A stretch of 64,000 nucleotides of DNA, from assembly GCA_016169945.1 (NCBI GenBank), contig JADLSH010000088.1, positions 1-64,000 of the forward strand, written 5' to 3'. How positions within the stretch are numbered: position 1 is the stretch's first letter; every line of letters starts with the position of its first letter. The stretch comes from Trachythela sp. YZ-2020. Lineage: Eukaryota > Cnidaria > Anthozoa > Malacalcyonacea > Clavulariidae. The notes beneath the pieces were generated by a model. That model had not been told where the DNA came from. It saw nothing but the letters and a program-made list of their open reading frames with translations, and did no database searches. The position numbers were made by a program, and so were the translations under genes. Below, one piece after another: positions 21,595 to 33,804 of the stretch.

Positions 21595-24204
21595 TTGTAT
21601 ACTATTGTAAATCTAAATAATCACTCCGTGGTCATGATTACGGAATCTTGGCTAGATACGAACGTGCCTGATGCTGCTATTGCGATTGGAAACAAGTTTA
21701 ATATTTATCGTCGTGACCGACACACGCCTGGTGGTGGCATTTTAGTATACGTGAATACCTGTATACCGACCACCTGTCTAACACATTTGGAAGAAGACAA
21801 CAAAGAGGTTTTATGGCTGTTACTCAAACCGACCAGAACTCCTAGACCAATTAGTGCTATCATAGTCGTTGGCGTTTATTTCCCACCAGGGTAGTCAGCA
21901 GAAAATGAAAGAGAAATGAATGAATATATTACGAGAGGACTTGACTCTGTCCTCCAAGACTTTTCGTCAGCTGGTGTATTTATAATGGGGGATTTTAATC
22001 AAATGAGGCTTAGCAGACTTTGCAGACGATTTAGTATGAAAAAATCTGTAAAAGCGGCGACAAGAGGAAATAATATCCTAGATCAGATCCTTACGAATAT
22101 GTCCGACTTATATAACGATGTGGTGCATCTACCCTCTGTTGGTCGTTCCGATCACCAATATGTTTATTATACTGTCCTAAACGTAAACAAAGCGTTAAGC
22201 CTTTTTCCCGTAAAGTGCGACTGTTGAAGCCCAAAAACCAAAATATACTCGGCCTAAAACTGAATCTTGAGGAATGGACGCCAGTCTTTCAGATCAACGA
22301 TGTCGATGATAAAGTTACCAATTTCACAAATACCGTAAGAGATATGTTAGATGAAATGATACGCGAAATAACGATACGTGCTCATGCATCTGACAAGCCA
22401 TGGATGTCGGCTTATATAAAAAAAGAGATCAAAGCAAGACAAAAAGCTTACACCACTGGTAAATACGACCAAGTACAGACGACTAGCAGATAAAATATCT
22501 ACACTTACAAAGAAGACAAAATCAGAATATTACAAATCGAAGGCGGAAGGCCAACGCAAACACGATTCAACAAAATGGCACAAGACAATATTCCAGCTTG
22601 CTGGCTATGAAGGGGAAAATTCAACTAATAACTTATCGTCAGATAGAGCTACCAATACCGTGGAACTACTGCAGAATGCATTCACTAAACCGTGGCAAAA
22701 CCTTCCTGAAACCATATTACCAAGCCTTAACGATGTAGCGCCTTTTTTGAGAAATGATAGCCCACCGATTCCCTCAATTGGACAGGTTAAATCTATCTTA
22801 AAACAACTCAACCCCAAAAAAGCTACTGGGTCTGGCAAGATTCCCGCCTGGTTTCTTAAACGATACTGTGAAGAACTAGCGCCTGTTGTCCATAACATTA
22901 TTTGTGCCAGTATAACGCAGTGCAAATATCCTACTGCTTACAAACATGCACTAGTCACTCCAGTTCCCAAGGTTACACCACCGAGAGATATCGAAAATGT
23001 CTTCCGTCAGATCTCCATACTACCCCAAATGGCCAAAGTACTGGAAAAGTTACAACTCAAAATGAACATTCCCAGCACAAAGATCAATAACAGCCAGTAT
23101 GCCTTCACTAATAATCGATCAACAGTGTCTGCACTTACCCATATCCCCCAGAATTGTTTTATTGCTACAGATAACTCAAAATCCATCAAAAATGGAGTTC
23201 ACGCTCTTTTCATAGACTTCCGCAAAGCCTTCGACCTCGTTGATCATGGAATTTTACTAAGTAAGCTCGCCGAAATGAATGTAACCAAAGCTTTCTGGCT
23301 GTGGACACGAAGTTTCCTGGAGGATAGAAGTCAACAGGTTAAATTTGCAGGAACTAAAGTCTTTATCATCGGTTAAACCATGTCCTTCGGGAGTCCCACA
23401 AGGTTCCGTGATATCACCCACGCTTTTTAACATCCACGTGAATGATCTTGAGACTTCAATCCCAGAACAACTATCGATAAATACATGCAAATATGCGGAC
23501 GATTGCACGCAAGACGAAGTTGTGACCCAAGGTTCATGCAGCCATATGCAAGATGTTCTCGAAGCATTACAACAATGGTCCACTAGAACAAGATGACGAC
23601 AAATCCGAAAAAAACGAAAGATATGTGGATATGTTTAAATAATGCGGTCCCAGAGCCTGCATCTTTAGTTATTGGTAATGACGTAGTGGAAAGAGTCAAG
23701 TGCCACAAACTACTGGGTATACGGTATCAAAATAACTTGCAATGGAACTGTCACATTGAAAATATGGTAAAGAAAGCAAATAAACGTTTATACTCTTTGA
23801 GAGAATGTCGTAGAGCCAATTTACCTCTTGAAGTCGGTATCACATGTTACCAAACCAAGATCAGACCCATATTGGAGTATGCCGCACCAATATGGAGCAG
23901 ATTGCCCCAATACCTTGTGGATGAAATAGAGACTGTACAAAATAGTTGCCTGAAAATTCTTGGAGCATCCAGACACAATTTTGAAACTTTGGAGGACAGA
24001 AGAGAAAATCTTACCGCAAAAGAATTCCAAAGAATCCAAAGTGATCCGACCAATCTATGCAACAAATTCATCCCCCCTATTATAAACCACCATTACGAAT
24101 TAAGGTGGCTCGATACAGTTTTCAAAAATTCAAGCGTACAACATTTTGAAATTTTTAAACTCCGTATTTTTAAGTCTTATTCTTATTCATGCTGTAATTG
24201 GTAA
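21595..24204 (+). pseudogene. LINE ORF2: endonuclease and reverse transcriptase
   Basis: Endonuclease: VVMITESWLDTNVPDAAIAI (E of ITESWL), HTPGGGILVYVN, IMGDFNQM, ILDQILTNM and GRSDHQY. RT: KATGSGKIPAWFLKRYCEEL, TPVPKVTPP, ALFIDFRKAFDLVDHGILLS (first catalytic Asp), GVPQGSVISPTLFNIHVNDL and CKYADDCTQDEV (YADD in place of the commoner FADD). C-terminal domain: SLRECRRANLPLEVGITCYQ and IRPILEYAAPIWSRLPQYLV. Breaks occur near 21894, 22227, 22493, 23376 and 23596. The RECRRANLP block is very characteristic of cnidarian LINEs. Confidence 0.9.
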
Positions 24205-24220
24205 TTGACAATATCTCAAG

Positions 24221-25162
24221 ATGGAAAACCAAAGCCTTGTACACGACTTATCAATCAACAACAAAAATAAGCTGATTTGGACGGGTTCATTTGAAGCCTT
24301 GCAGCAATTCGTGCAAGAAGTGCTAGAATTGACTGTTGGAAAATGGTCCTCTCCTGGCGCCGACGCGAAGCTATTCGAAACCGAAGAGAAAGATATTGCA
24401 ATCAAATGGTATGCCAAATCTCAAACTATTGCTGTTAACGGGGAAAATGGAGCAGAAATTGAAGGCAAATTAAAGTCTGTAGCCTCGATGACGAGGAGTC
24501 TAGCAGATGCAAAACGTTTTGGAAGCGAAGCAGACGATCGATCCCTTGAGACCACTTTGGAGACTGTCGATGGCAAGCTTCAAACTTTAAGGGAAGAACT
24601 TAGTTCTAAAATGGTTTCTGTCACTGATATATTATTAGTTCACTCTAAAGAGTTGAGAGAACTAAAACATCTAGACTCTGATACTGAATTAACGTGGCTT
24701 AGAAAGGAAAATGCCAGACTTAAAGATGAGAATGAAAAGATTACCGAACGCGTAAATAACTTAAGCTTTGTACTTGCGGATTTACAAGACAAAGCCGTAC
24801 GCGCTGAAGAAGAGAAAGCCAGTTTAATAACAAGTATCCGGTTATTGTATAAGGACGTAGGATGCACTCAACCATCAAATGCAAATGTACCTGTCACTGC
24901 CCATGAAGATCAACAACTTATTTTGGAACATCATTCAGATGTGAACGAAGCTGACGGCGGTCATTGCATTACTATTCCAACCAAAAACAGTTTCTCGCCT
25001 CTTCTTGTTGAGGAACCAAGCTTTGATCAAGCAAGTAGTCCCGCTTCCAAGAGTACCCAAAGTCGAAGGAGAGACACTGCTACCCAAACTACAAAAAGTC
25101 GTCATGACAAACAAAATCGAATTAATGATCCAAGCACATTATATACTAAAATTCACCGGTAA
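24221..25162 (+). CDS. 313-residue coiled-coil protein, probable retroelement ORF1
   Basis: An intact frame starting at the ATG 17 bases after the preceding LINE's stop codon. The N-terminal part (about residues 15-85) has LIWTGSFEALQQFVQEVLEL, KWSSPGADAKLFE and IAIKWYAKSQTIAV. This pattern recurs in ORF1-like proteins of anthozoan genomes, as far as I can recall. Residues about 105-215 form a Leu/Glu/Lys coiled coil (ELTWLRKENARLKDENEKIT). The end is Ser/Thr/Arg rich (QSRRRDTATQTTKSR) and basic, suiting nucleic-acid binding. No endonuclease or RT follows, so it is a 3'-truncated element or a domesticated ORF. It is the longest uninterrupted non-RT frame in the first half of the window. Confidence 0.55.
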   Translation: MENQSLVHDLSINNKNKLIWTGSFEALQQFVQEVLELTVGKWSSPGADAKLFETEEKDIAIKWYAKSQTIAVNGENGAEIEGKLKSVASMTRSLADAKRFGSEADDRSLETTLETVDGKLQTLREELSSKMVSVTDILLVHSKELRELKHLDSDTELTWLRKENARLKDENEKITERVNNLSFVLADLQDKAVRAEEEKASLITSIRLLYKDVGCTQPSNANVPVTAHEDQQLILEHHSDVNEADGGHCITIPTKNSFSPLLVEEPSFDQASSPASKSTQSRRRDTATQTTKSRHDKQNRINDPSTLYTKIHR

Positions 25163-25229
25163 TTAAATTAAACACACGCCAAATTTGTGGGAGAACGGGT
25201 TCGGGGTGAAGACTGAAGTGAACCAATAT

Positions 25230-25730
25230 TTATACTCTGGTCAACCCAAAGACTCATTCTAGCCTTATGTTTTCATCCCGCGGGTGTATACATGAGACCC
25301 GCTGGGAGAGACTAAATGCCCTAGGGGTAAAAACCCCGATAGAGCCCTGCCATCAAGGTTGCGACCCTCTCCGACATTACCTGAACCAATGGGTGATAAT
25401 CCCCTTGGACAGTCCTTACGATTCGACTGATTATATTTCCATGAAATAATCTGAGTCTATGGGCAATGAAGTTGACCATTTGGAACACTTCAACCCCACA
25501 AATACACTGCAAGTGTATTCCCCATAGACGAAGAAACCCATCTCCCACAAAGCTGTAGTCATAGAGAAGACAGCTTTTGCCTGATGATAGTTGACTTCCA
25601 TTTGAGCATTACCATCACTCATACTACAGCTGAGATGTCAGGGAGGCCAGGAAAAACCTGCAGTACAGGAAACCTGGATGGGGCCCAAGACATACAGCAG
25701 CTCCCCCACGAAGCTTTTTATCTCACAAAT
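25230..25730. other. GC-richer block of unknown origin
   Basis: This 500-base stretch is clearly less AT-rich than its surroundings. It has several short palindromes (CCCGCGGGT...ACCCGCTGGG near 25275; CTAGGGGTAAAAACCCC at 25321; a CTATGGG / CCCATAG pair at 25457 and 25527). No reading frame looks real. It might be a structured non-coding transcript, a long terminal repeat or a 3' region of the preceding element. I could not decide. Confidence 0.4.
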
Positions 25731-27765
25731 TCATAATTGGAGTGTTGGTAACACGACCAACAGAGCTGACTAACAAGGCATGTTTGTTTTGTTATTTTCT
25801 ATTTTATTTAATTATTTATTTTTTAATTCATCTGACGTAAAAGTCTGGTATATGTAACTCGGAGCTATACGATAAAAGGTCTCTACATTTGAACAGCAAC
25901 AGGTTCAGTATACAGAGAATGTGATTGAATAATTGAATTACATACATTAACAAGCAAACAGATTTGTGTATCATATATAAGGTTCATTTGACCCCCGATT
26001 ATCCGAGATTTGTTTTCTAAAGGTTAACATTAAATTGGCACCAACTGTATTTCCCTAAACTGTGATAGCAGTGGTGTATGTAGTATATCGACTCAAGCTT
26101 GAACACAACAGTGAAAGCAGTCACATGCATGTTGAGATTTGCACGAGCTAATATGAAATATTATCTGAACATAGTCTACAATGTTGGTAGTACTATGTAG
26201 TATATAAAGAAATTGCAATCTGAAAATAAAATATAATTAACTGCCACATTATTTCCATGATATCTTTTAGTAACTTTGACAACAAGCTTAGCCTTTGACT
26301 TAACTGCATATACCAATAGAATCAAGTAGGTTAATATACAGTGGTGGACATTTGGTGAAATATTGGGGTACTGACTTAGGTTGCCAACATACAGCCACCC
26401 TTTTGTTGCTGCAAATCTTAGTTCTTAAAACCTTTTGGCCTAAATTACATGAAAATTTTAATTAAATTATAGCCTATCAAGGCTTTCCTGGTCGTTGAAA
26501 ATCATTGATGTAACTTTCTTACATACAGGTAATCAGCTATAATTCAAAGACTTTGACCTTGCTGTCAGTAGAAGTGGTGCCTACCAGGAACTAGATATAT
26601 TGACAATGAGACAATGCCAGTGCGACATATACTGCTCAAATTGGACATACCGTCCTGTTAACCCAAATTATATAATTATAATGGCAAGATGGCAATAATC
26701 CTGACTAATAGACGTTCACGTGAACATACGCCAACGCACGCTCGAGTGCACGTGTCATAATTCCGAACCAAATTTTGACAACTGAACACTGAACTATATA
26801 ATTTTTATCGTAGTATTTAATATTCATTAACAAAATACGTGTTGCCGATTTAACGATAATGGTATTCGTTTCTATAGCCGTAAAATTTTACGGTAAATAC
26901 AAATATTTTCAGGCCTCGAGACAAGGATTAAACTTTGGACATCAATATAACAATAGGATATATTACAGAGATATATCATATTATAATTTATACATATATG
27001 GTACCAGAATACTATGATATCGAATGGCAATTGAGAGATATACTAAAATTGGTTGAAAAGAAATATACCATTCGTTTGAGTCAGTTGCTGGCAATACTTA
27101 CGACGTCCCGCATGGGCCACATGCGAGGCAACCAATTGTGTTATATTCAGCACGTCGTGTTCGTCGGATCTGTTGACTGGTTGGCGTCTGTCCGTACTAA
27201 CTTTATAGCGGAATTGAGCTGGCATATTTCTTGGACCATGGGAGGAATAATACCACAACTGTCATGCTTGCTCTGCATCAGTGAGTTCTGATTGTAGATA
27301 TAAAACCACGTCGTTATTCGCCATGCTGCCCGTCGTTCGCATTAATCTTGTTCGGTCTTGTTCTTGTGCCGAAGGAGGTCTCGCATCGACATATTTAGCA
27401 TTCGAATCGCCTAAGTTCTCGCACCGTCCATAACGCCGTCCAAAGCACTTCGCATATTATGTAAATTTTTATTCTTGCAGAATTTCGTGTTTATTCAGTT
27501 GAAACATTCGGCAAAGTGACACGCGTGACGTTATATAGCGCGCTTTACATATGGTCATTGAAATATGATTGGCAATAGAGTCATTCGATTGGCTGAGCAA
27601 ATTGCATTCGTATTGCACGTGTCCGGACAACTTTGAACTTTGATCAGAGATATTTTGTTGTGAATTTAGTGGGTGTTGACAGGCTTTTCCCACTTGTTGT
27701 ATAGCAAAACAAACCTCAAGTTAATGTGTTGTCTCATTAACTTAAATTTATACATTGTGATCTAT
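25731..27765. other. Non-coding AT-rich stretch
   Basis: No gene or clear repeat is supported. The 118-codon frame at 26935-27291 has no recognisable domain and unremarkable composition. Confidence 0.4.
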
Positions 27766-28357
27766 AAATTGGCTCAAAAGATAAGTTCGCACGTAAAGAG
27801 CAGGAAGAAGGACTGGAGATTCCCAACGATGCCCCAGTGAATCAGACAGACCATCGTGTCAATGTTGCTATCATTGGTGACTCCATGGTGAAACACCTCA
27901 ATCCCTCAAAGTTGCGCAAAATCTCAAAACGTAATGTTCAAGTGCAAACCTTTCGTGGAGCCAATGTTGCCGACATGAATTATTTCGTAAAACCAGCAAT
28001 GTCGAAATCTCCTGACTACTTGGTCTTACATGTCGGAACTAATGATTTAAAGCGGCAAACACCTCAGCAAATATCTGGGTCAATTTCTATGCTGTGCCAA
28101 GATATAAAGAAGGAATCGCCGAAATTAAAGATCGTGATATCGGAAGTTATAATAAGATCTGACGATCGAGCCTGGGTACCAAAGTCAAAGAGTTAAATCG
28201 CAAATTGTCACAGGTATGCAATAACAACAAATGGGGACTCATAACCCACAATAATATCTCAGTAGACCATCTGAATCCCTACGGCCTTCATCTAAATAAA
28301 CAGGGAACTGCCAAATTGGCCAAAAACATTATAGATTATCTTAAAAACTGTAATTGA
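27766..28357 (+). pseudogene. LINE ORF1 with SGNH/GDSL hydrolase domain
   Basis: Reads KDKFARKEQEEGLEIPND, then NVAIIGDSMVKHLNPSKLRK (GDS, block I Ser), RGANVADMNYFVKP, and YLVLHVGTNDLKRQTPQQIS (GTND, block III Asn). A one-base shift near 28170 breaks the frame. The other frame continues NISVDHLNPYGLHLNKQGTA, supplying the block V Asp and His, and ends at the TGA at 28355-28357. SGNH ORF1 proteins are known from CR1-group LINEs and are thought to act as esterases or in particle function. All catalytic residues are present once the shift is ignored. The N-terminus is lost at the truncation. Confidence 0.85.
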
Positions 28358-31300
28358 CCGACAAGCAGCCAATATAATATTAATCCCATAGAGGATAATA
28401 ATACAAATAATATTAATCCCATAGAGGATCATAATACAAATCAACAACAATTACACGCCGCCGGCTCTCCCTTTGCTAAACTCAAGGGCTTTAAAGTATG
28501 TCAACTAAATATTGCTAGTCTGATTAAACATTATGACGAGCTTTTGATATATATGCAAAACAAACCTTTTGATGTCATAACACTGAATGAAACTAGGCTA
28601 GACGATAGCGTACTGGATGGTGAAGTTGAAATTCCTGGTTATGATATTGTTAGGCGTGATCGAAATAGAAACGGAGGAGGGGTTGCAATTTACATTAGAA
28701 ATAATATACCGTATACCATTCGCAAAGATCTTATACCTGATAATTTAGAGTTAGTTTGCGTAGAGCTCAAAAGTAAACCGCTGTTAATTTCAACATGGTA
28801 TAGACCACCTAACTCCAGCTGTAGCTTATTAAACGATTTCGAGCAATTTTTAAAACAACTTGACGATGAAAATAAAGAAATTATCATAACTGGAGATCTC
28901 AATTGTAACCTTCTTGAGCAGACTAAAAGTCTACCTACTTCTAAATTGCTTGATTTAATTCATATCTTCCAGCTGCAACAACATATACAATCTCCTACGA
29001 GAATTACTCATACAACATCATCGCTAATTGATGTTATTCTCACCTACTCTGGCGATAACAAGACATTAGATGCAGGAGTCATACAGCTTGGTATTAGTGA
29101 TCATAGTCTTGTTTATCTGTGCCGAAAGCGCAGCATCCCTAAGGCGCCACCAAAAATCGTTTTTACTAGGCAATACAAAAATTACAACGTTAGCCAGTTT
29201 AACAGTGACTTAAACGAGATTTTTAATTTACCTATGGGTACGTCTATTTCAAACGATCCAAATACATTATGGAATGATTTCAAAACTAAATTCTTGAGCG
29301 TTGCAGATAAACATGCACCAGTCAGACAGCGCCGCGTAAAAAGTGAATATAAGCCCTGGTTAACAAACCAGATAAAGCAGATGAGCTATCATAGAGATTA
29401 TCTTAAAAGGCAATCGATCAAACTAGGATCTACAATTTATGACAAGGCCTATAAGAAGTGTAAGAACAAATTAAATAGTCTCATAAAAAAGACTAAAGAA
29501 GAATATTTTAAAACAAAGTTAAGTAATGCCAAAAATAGCAAAGAAAGTTGGCAAGCTATTAACGAATTGTTAAATAAAAGGCCTAAAACTACACAGATTA
29601 AACAATTGAATATCAATGATCGAGTTATAACTGACGATGATAAAATTGCAGACAGTTTCAATGAATACTTTTCAACAATTGGTTGCGCATTGTCTGATAA
29701 AATTATAGGTAATGATATTGATCCAATGAGCTTCGTGACTCCTGTTCACGACAATTCATTTAACTTTACAAACATTACAATTCAGGAAACAATAGATGCA
29801 CTAAATCATATTAAATCTAAAAAATCTCCAGGGCTTGACGGAATCAGTATAAGACTACTAAAAGATGCAACCAATATCATTGCTCAGCCATTGGTTAACA
29901 TTTTCAATGTATCTCTTCAAAGGGCGATTTTCCCTGACGATTGGAAGCTAGCGAAAGTGACTCCAGTCTTTAAGGAAGGAAATAAGGCTGACTGCGGAAA
30001 TTGCAGGCCAATATCTGTAATTTCTGTCGTGGCTAAACTTTTTGAGAAACTGGTATACCAACAGCTGAGATCATTTATGACATTAAATAACATTCTTGTG
30101 GAGCAACAGTCTGGTTTCCGTCCCCAACATTCTACGGAAACTACGCTTCTTAGCTCCACGAACGAATGGCTGTATAATATGGACAAAGGTTCACTTAGCG
30201 GAGTTTTATTTCTGGACCTTAAAAAAGCTTTCGATACTGTCGATCACCACATCCTCTTATCGAAGCTTAAATTATACGGTATTAGAGGGACTAGCCTTAA
30301 ATGGTTCGATTCATACCTTAAAGACAAAAGTCAAATTTGCTCTGTGAATGCAAAGATGTCATCTGCTAGAGAAATAAGATGCGGGGTACCACAGGGATCT
30401 AACCTTGGTCCTATTCTATTTCTATTGTACATTAATGATCTTCCCAATTGCTTAGAGTCAACTAAAGCAAATTTATTTGCTGATGACACAAATCTTTCCT
30501 GTGAAGGGATAAGTCCTCACGAAATTGAGATCAAACTTAAAAGAGACATTGAGAATGTTCACAGGTGGCTAACAGCTAATAAACTCTCCTTAAACATGAA
30601 GGAAACTGAGTTAATGATCATAGGATCAAGACATCGCCTAAATTCAATTGAAAATAGCCCAGTACTAACATTAGGGGGAAAAAATATCAAACGCGTTTCT
30701 GAAAAAAAGTCTCTTGGCATGATTCTAGATGAGCAACTGAAGTGGGACAAACACAATGATGCACAATGTAAAGTAATTTCAAGTAAGATCGCCCTTTAGA
30801 AAAGGGCAAGATCATTTGTCCCTAGAGAAACTTTAGTAAAAATGTACAATGCCTTAGTGTGGCCACACTTCAATTATTGTTCAACAATCTGGAACGATGG
30901 GTCTTGCTCGATAATTAATAAATTATTTAAATTACAAAAGAGAGCTGCGCGTGCGATAACTGGGGACACGTACGATGTTCGTTCCACACAAATACTAAAT
31001 AATCTTAATTGGCTTCCAATTGAGGAGCTTTTGAAAAAAAGAGAAGTAATAATGACATTCAAAGCGTTAACTGGTCGATTGCCTCAATATCTTGCAGAAT
31101 TGTTTGCAAAATGTCAAAATGACAGTTACAATTTAAGAAGTAATCAAACTAAATTAGCGCTCCCCAAACCTAAGACAAATTTCCTTAAAAGGAGCTTCTC
31201 GTATAGAGCTACGAAGTCGTGGAACGAGCTTCCAAGTGAAACCATCGAAAATTACAATAAGCTATCAATCTTGTCGTTTAAACGACGATTGTATAATTAG
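28358..31300 (+). pseudogene. LINE ORF2: APE endonuclease, reverse transcriptase, C-terminal domain
   Basis: The open frame starts right after ORF1's TGA, in the same frame. Endonuclease: VCQLNIASL, ITLNETRLDDSVLDG, STWYRPPNS, IITGDLNCNLLE, SLIDVILTY and GISDHSLVY. RT: KKSPGLDGISIRLLKDA, KVTPVFKEGNKADCGNCRPI, FRPQHSTETTLL, VLFLDLKKAFDTVDHHILLS, CGVPQGSNLGPILFLLYIND and the catalytic LFADDTNLS near 30475. C-terminal domain: YNALVWPHFNYCSTIWNDG. A single in-frame TAG at 30797-30799 cuts the C-terminal 167 codons; the frame is open again to 31300. The first ATG (28544) lies inside the endonuclease, so the natural start must be upstream or ORF2 is made by readthrough. Confidence 0.9.
28376..28441 (+). 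repeat. 33-bp tandem duplication between LINE ORF1 and ORF2
   Basis: AATATTAATCCCATAGAGGA and the following ATAATACAAAT are repeated once with one change (AATAAT / CATAAT). The unit is a multiple of three, so the ORF2 frame (NINPIED[NH]NTN twice) is kept. Confidence 0.85.
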
Positions 31301-31462
31301 GTATAAAGTTGATGTTAATAATACTGATACTTTTGTAAATAGTCTTTACTTATTTGTCTATATATATTTTGTATTTGATAGTTTAGTATATACACGGCCC
31401 TTTGAAAACCAGTACTGTAAATACTTATCCACTGAATAGGCTACCGTGTGTAAAGATTTTTA

Positions 31463-31485
31463 ATTAAAGATTAAAGATTAAAGAT
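31463..31485 (+). repeat. LINE 3' tail, (ATTAAAG)3
   Basis: Three 7-bp units and a partial fourth end the LINE, in place of a poly(A) tail. Short tandem tails are typical of the CR1/L2 groups and mark the 3' end of the copy. Confidence 0.8.
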
Positions 31486-31486
31486 A

Positions 31487-32339
31487 TCGGGGTTTTCATA
31501 TATTTTGATGTTTCTACTTTCAAATTATGTTAGTTTTAGTAACATACAGTTCGTTGCTATGACAACATACGCGTATGATTTTCGTGCATTATTTTACTTG
31601 CAAGACAGACTAACAATAAGCAAAATATAAAAAAAATCTGTAATGCCATTTTTTTGAAAAAGGCAAAAATGTCGTTGTCTTCAATTAAAAAGTTTTGGCA
31701 TTACAAATTTTTTTATTTTTGGTGTAATGAAAGATTTTTGTGCAATACAGCATGCAAAATTTAAACATAGGTCACCGGACAAAATAATGAGATATAGCGC
31801 ATTGTTTTTCAAAGATGGATTTTTTTAATGACGTCAGCAATTGACATGAAAACGCTTTAGAACACGCACAATGGCGCGAGCAACTGCTCACTTCAGCTCT
31901 GTTTGGAAGTTCTTTCGTTAATATTCCCGCGTGCACAAATTGTCACGAGGGTTTATTCATAATTATAGAATAAAGTCTATTTTCGCGATTCTTGCATAAG
32001 GGTTTTGTGATTACTATATCGAGCCACCTTAAGAAGAACAAATGAACTGCCACATTATATCGCATACTAAAAGACATCAACAATCTTTTATTCCTAGAGC
32101 TATATCACTTCTGAAAAAGAGTTAGACATTTTTAAACATTTTTAACTTTCTAATATTGTTAAATTTGGTAATTATTTGAAATTGAACTAGTTTCTATTTT
32201 ATATATAATATAAATATAATATAGTATATTGTTGTACAAAATAGTCTAATTCTCACTTCCTTATAAATCCATTGTACTTTCTATATCAAAGATGGATAAT
32301 AAAACTATTATTATTATTATTATATCGTTTCATACACAA
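31487..32339. other. Non-coding AT-rich stretch with an (ATT)n microsatellite
   Basis: A short (ATT)n run lies at about 32303-32325. GTAATGCCA and TGGCATTAC at 31640 and 31692 form a stem around an AT-rich loop. Nothing else is supported. Confidence 0.45.
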
Positions 32340-32890
32340 TCTATCAACATCTCCTTGTGGATGATGACTTCTATTTATCATCAGTAGTTTCCTAGTTTTC
32401 CTGTCCATGCAATTATACCAGCTCCATATCCAATTAGTGAGACAGCCCTTGATGTTACCTCCATTGTGCTTTGATTTAAGATTTTTTTCTGATCCTTCTG
32501 AAATATTCGTTCTTCAGGTTCACTTTCATTTCATTATCCAAACTTTGATCCACATTTGAGCCAGCACAAACTGTAATGGGGCAGACTATCTACTTGAAAT
32601 ATCCCTCGCTTAATTTTAACATTACAAAGATGTGCATTACCCACCGTAAGATTAATTGACACTCTCTTAATAAATTCCTTCAGATTCTCTGCAACCATAA
32701 ACAAGTCCACTTAATAATGCAGGAGTGTTGTACAATATCGAAGGCTTTTCGATAATCGATGCAACACATAGTTAATCCCGTCTGCCGCCTTTTGCAATTC
32801 TTAAATATTACTTTGTCAATTAGAAGTTGATCTTTAGTTCCTTTGATTTCTTACGACACCCCTTTTGTTCAACGGGTAGTAGCTTCTTAT
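32340..32890 (-). pseudogene. R2-like LINE reverse transcriptase fragment
   Basis: The minus strand reads LPVEQKGCRKKSKGTKDQLL, DKVIFKNCKRRQTGLTMCCI, DYRKAFDIVQHS (first catalytic Asp box, usually DY.KAYDMVPH) and then, after stops, KLSEGYFK for the 'RGIFQGD' box. This spelling (EQKGC..GS.GTKDQL) belongs to the R2/type-2 LINE reverse transcriptases common in cnidarians and planarians. YADD is not readable. Same strand as the pieces at 18399 and 20056, but the sequence between is unrelated. Confidence 0.75.
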
Positions 32891-33804
32891 TATTTAAATG
32901 CTTATAAATGTCGGCAGAAAATATTCCATATGGCTCCGTCAAAAATCCGGGTCGAAAACTACCTACATTACTACTTGTGTGCAATGTGTTGAAATGAGTT
33001 AAATATATTAAGACAAAGGACCGTTGAGTTTTGGGACATAACTTCTATTATATATGAAAGAAAAATTAACATTGAACGACTGCTATTGAACTTGTAAAGC
33101 TTATTAAATACCTACAAATGAATGTTAGAAACGCTATATTTAGTGTGCATGACGGAAAATTGTATTTCATAAATTGGATTTAGATTTAAATTAATGTGGT
33201 CTTGAAAGTGTTTGTATTTTGAAACATATTTTGAATGGAAATAGTGGGATACCATTTCCTGATACTAAATGCATGAACTACATAAAGTATTGTTACCATT
33301 GTCACCTAGAAACGCCCACACCAGGCTGGTAAAGGGCGCTTATTCCGAAAAGAATAGCAAAAGAAGTGAAGAATAGAAAAATAGAAAATGAGGTTTAAAG
33401 TATGGCGGGTATATGCAACATGTAAACCTCAAAAATATAGATATTTATAGTTTTATCTCAAACGTTAGTAGTAATATATGTCGTTTTCGAGCCCCTTTTT
33501 TGAGGCGGCGTGAGGCGGCATGAGACGGGATGAGTTGGCGCATATCATTAGCATATGAGGGGCCGCAATACGTTAGCATATGAGAGTGAGCAACATCATT
33601 AACATAATATAGGGTGCGCATGATCATTAGCATACGTTATGTAATTAACATAAACATTCATTAATTATGCATTGACGTCATAATCATATGCAAGGCGAGT
33701 TTGGCCGCGTTTCGGCAAAACAGTCATTATGCTGACACGTCACAATTTAAGCGTCCCTATATATTTTGCCAAGCTTTGTTTGAGCGTCATTTACAAACAA
33801 TACG

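Larger units (their letters stand above)
20737..24204 (+). mobile_element. Cnidarian-type LINE with ORF1 remnant and ORF2
   Basis: Contains an ORF1 C-terminal part, an endonuclease, and an RT with C-terminal domain in order on the plus strand, all broken by frameshifts. An 80-base direct repeat (20777-20863 and 21115-21198) lies in its 5' part. The 3' end is placed at the last codon near 24204; no tail repeat is evident. Confidence 0.85.
27766..31486 (+). mobile_element. Nearly complete CR1/L2-type LINE with SGNH ORF1
   Basis: Best-preserved LINE in the window. It starts abruptly inside ORF1, so it is 5' truncated at about 27766. It carries ORF1 (SGNH hydrolase) and ORF2 (endonuclease, RT) with one frameshift and one nonsense codon, and ends in three tandem ATTAAAG units. 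Target duplications were not identified. Confidence 0.9.

Noticed and set aside
26935..27291. 118-codon frame
   Set aside because: No domain, Ile/Tyr-rich start typical of AT-rich noise.
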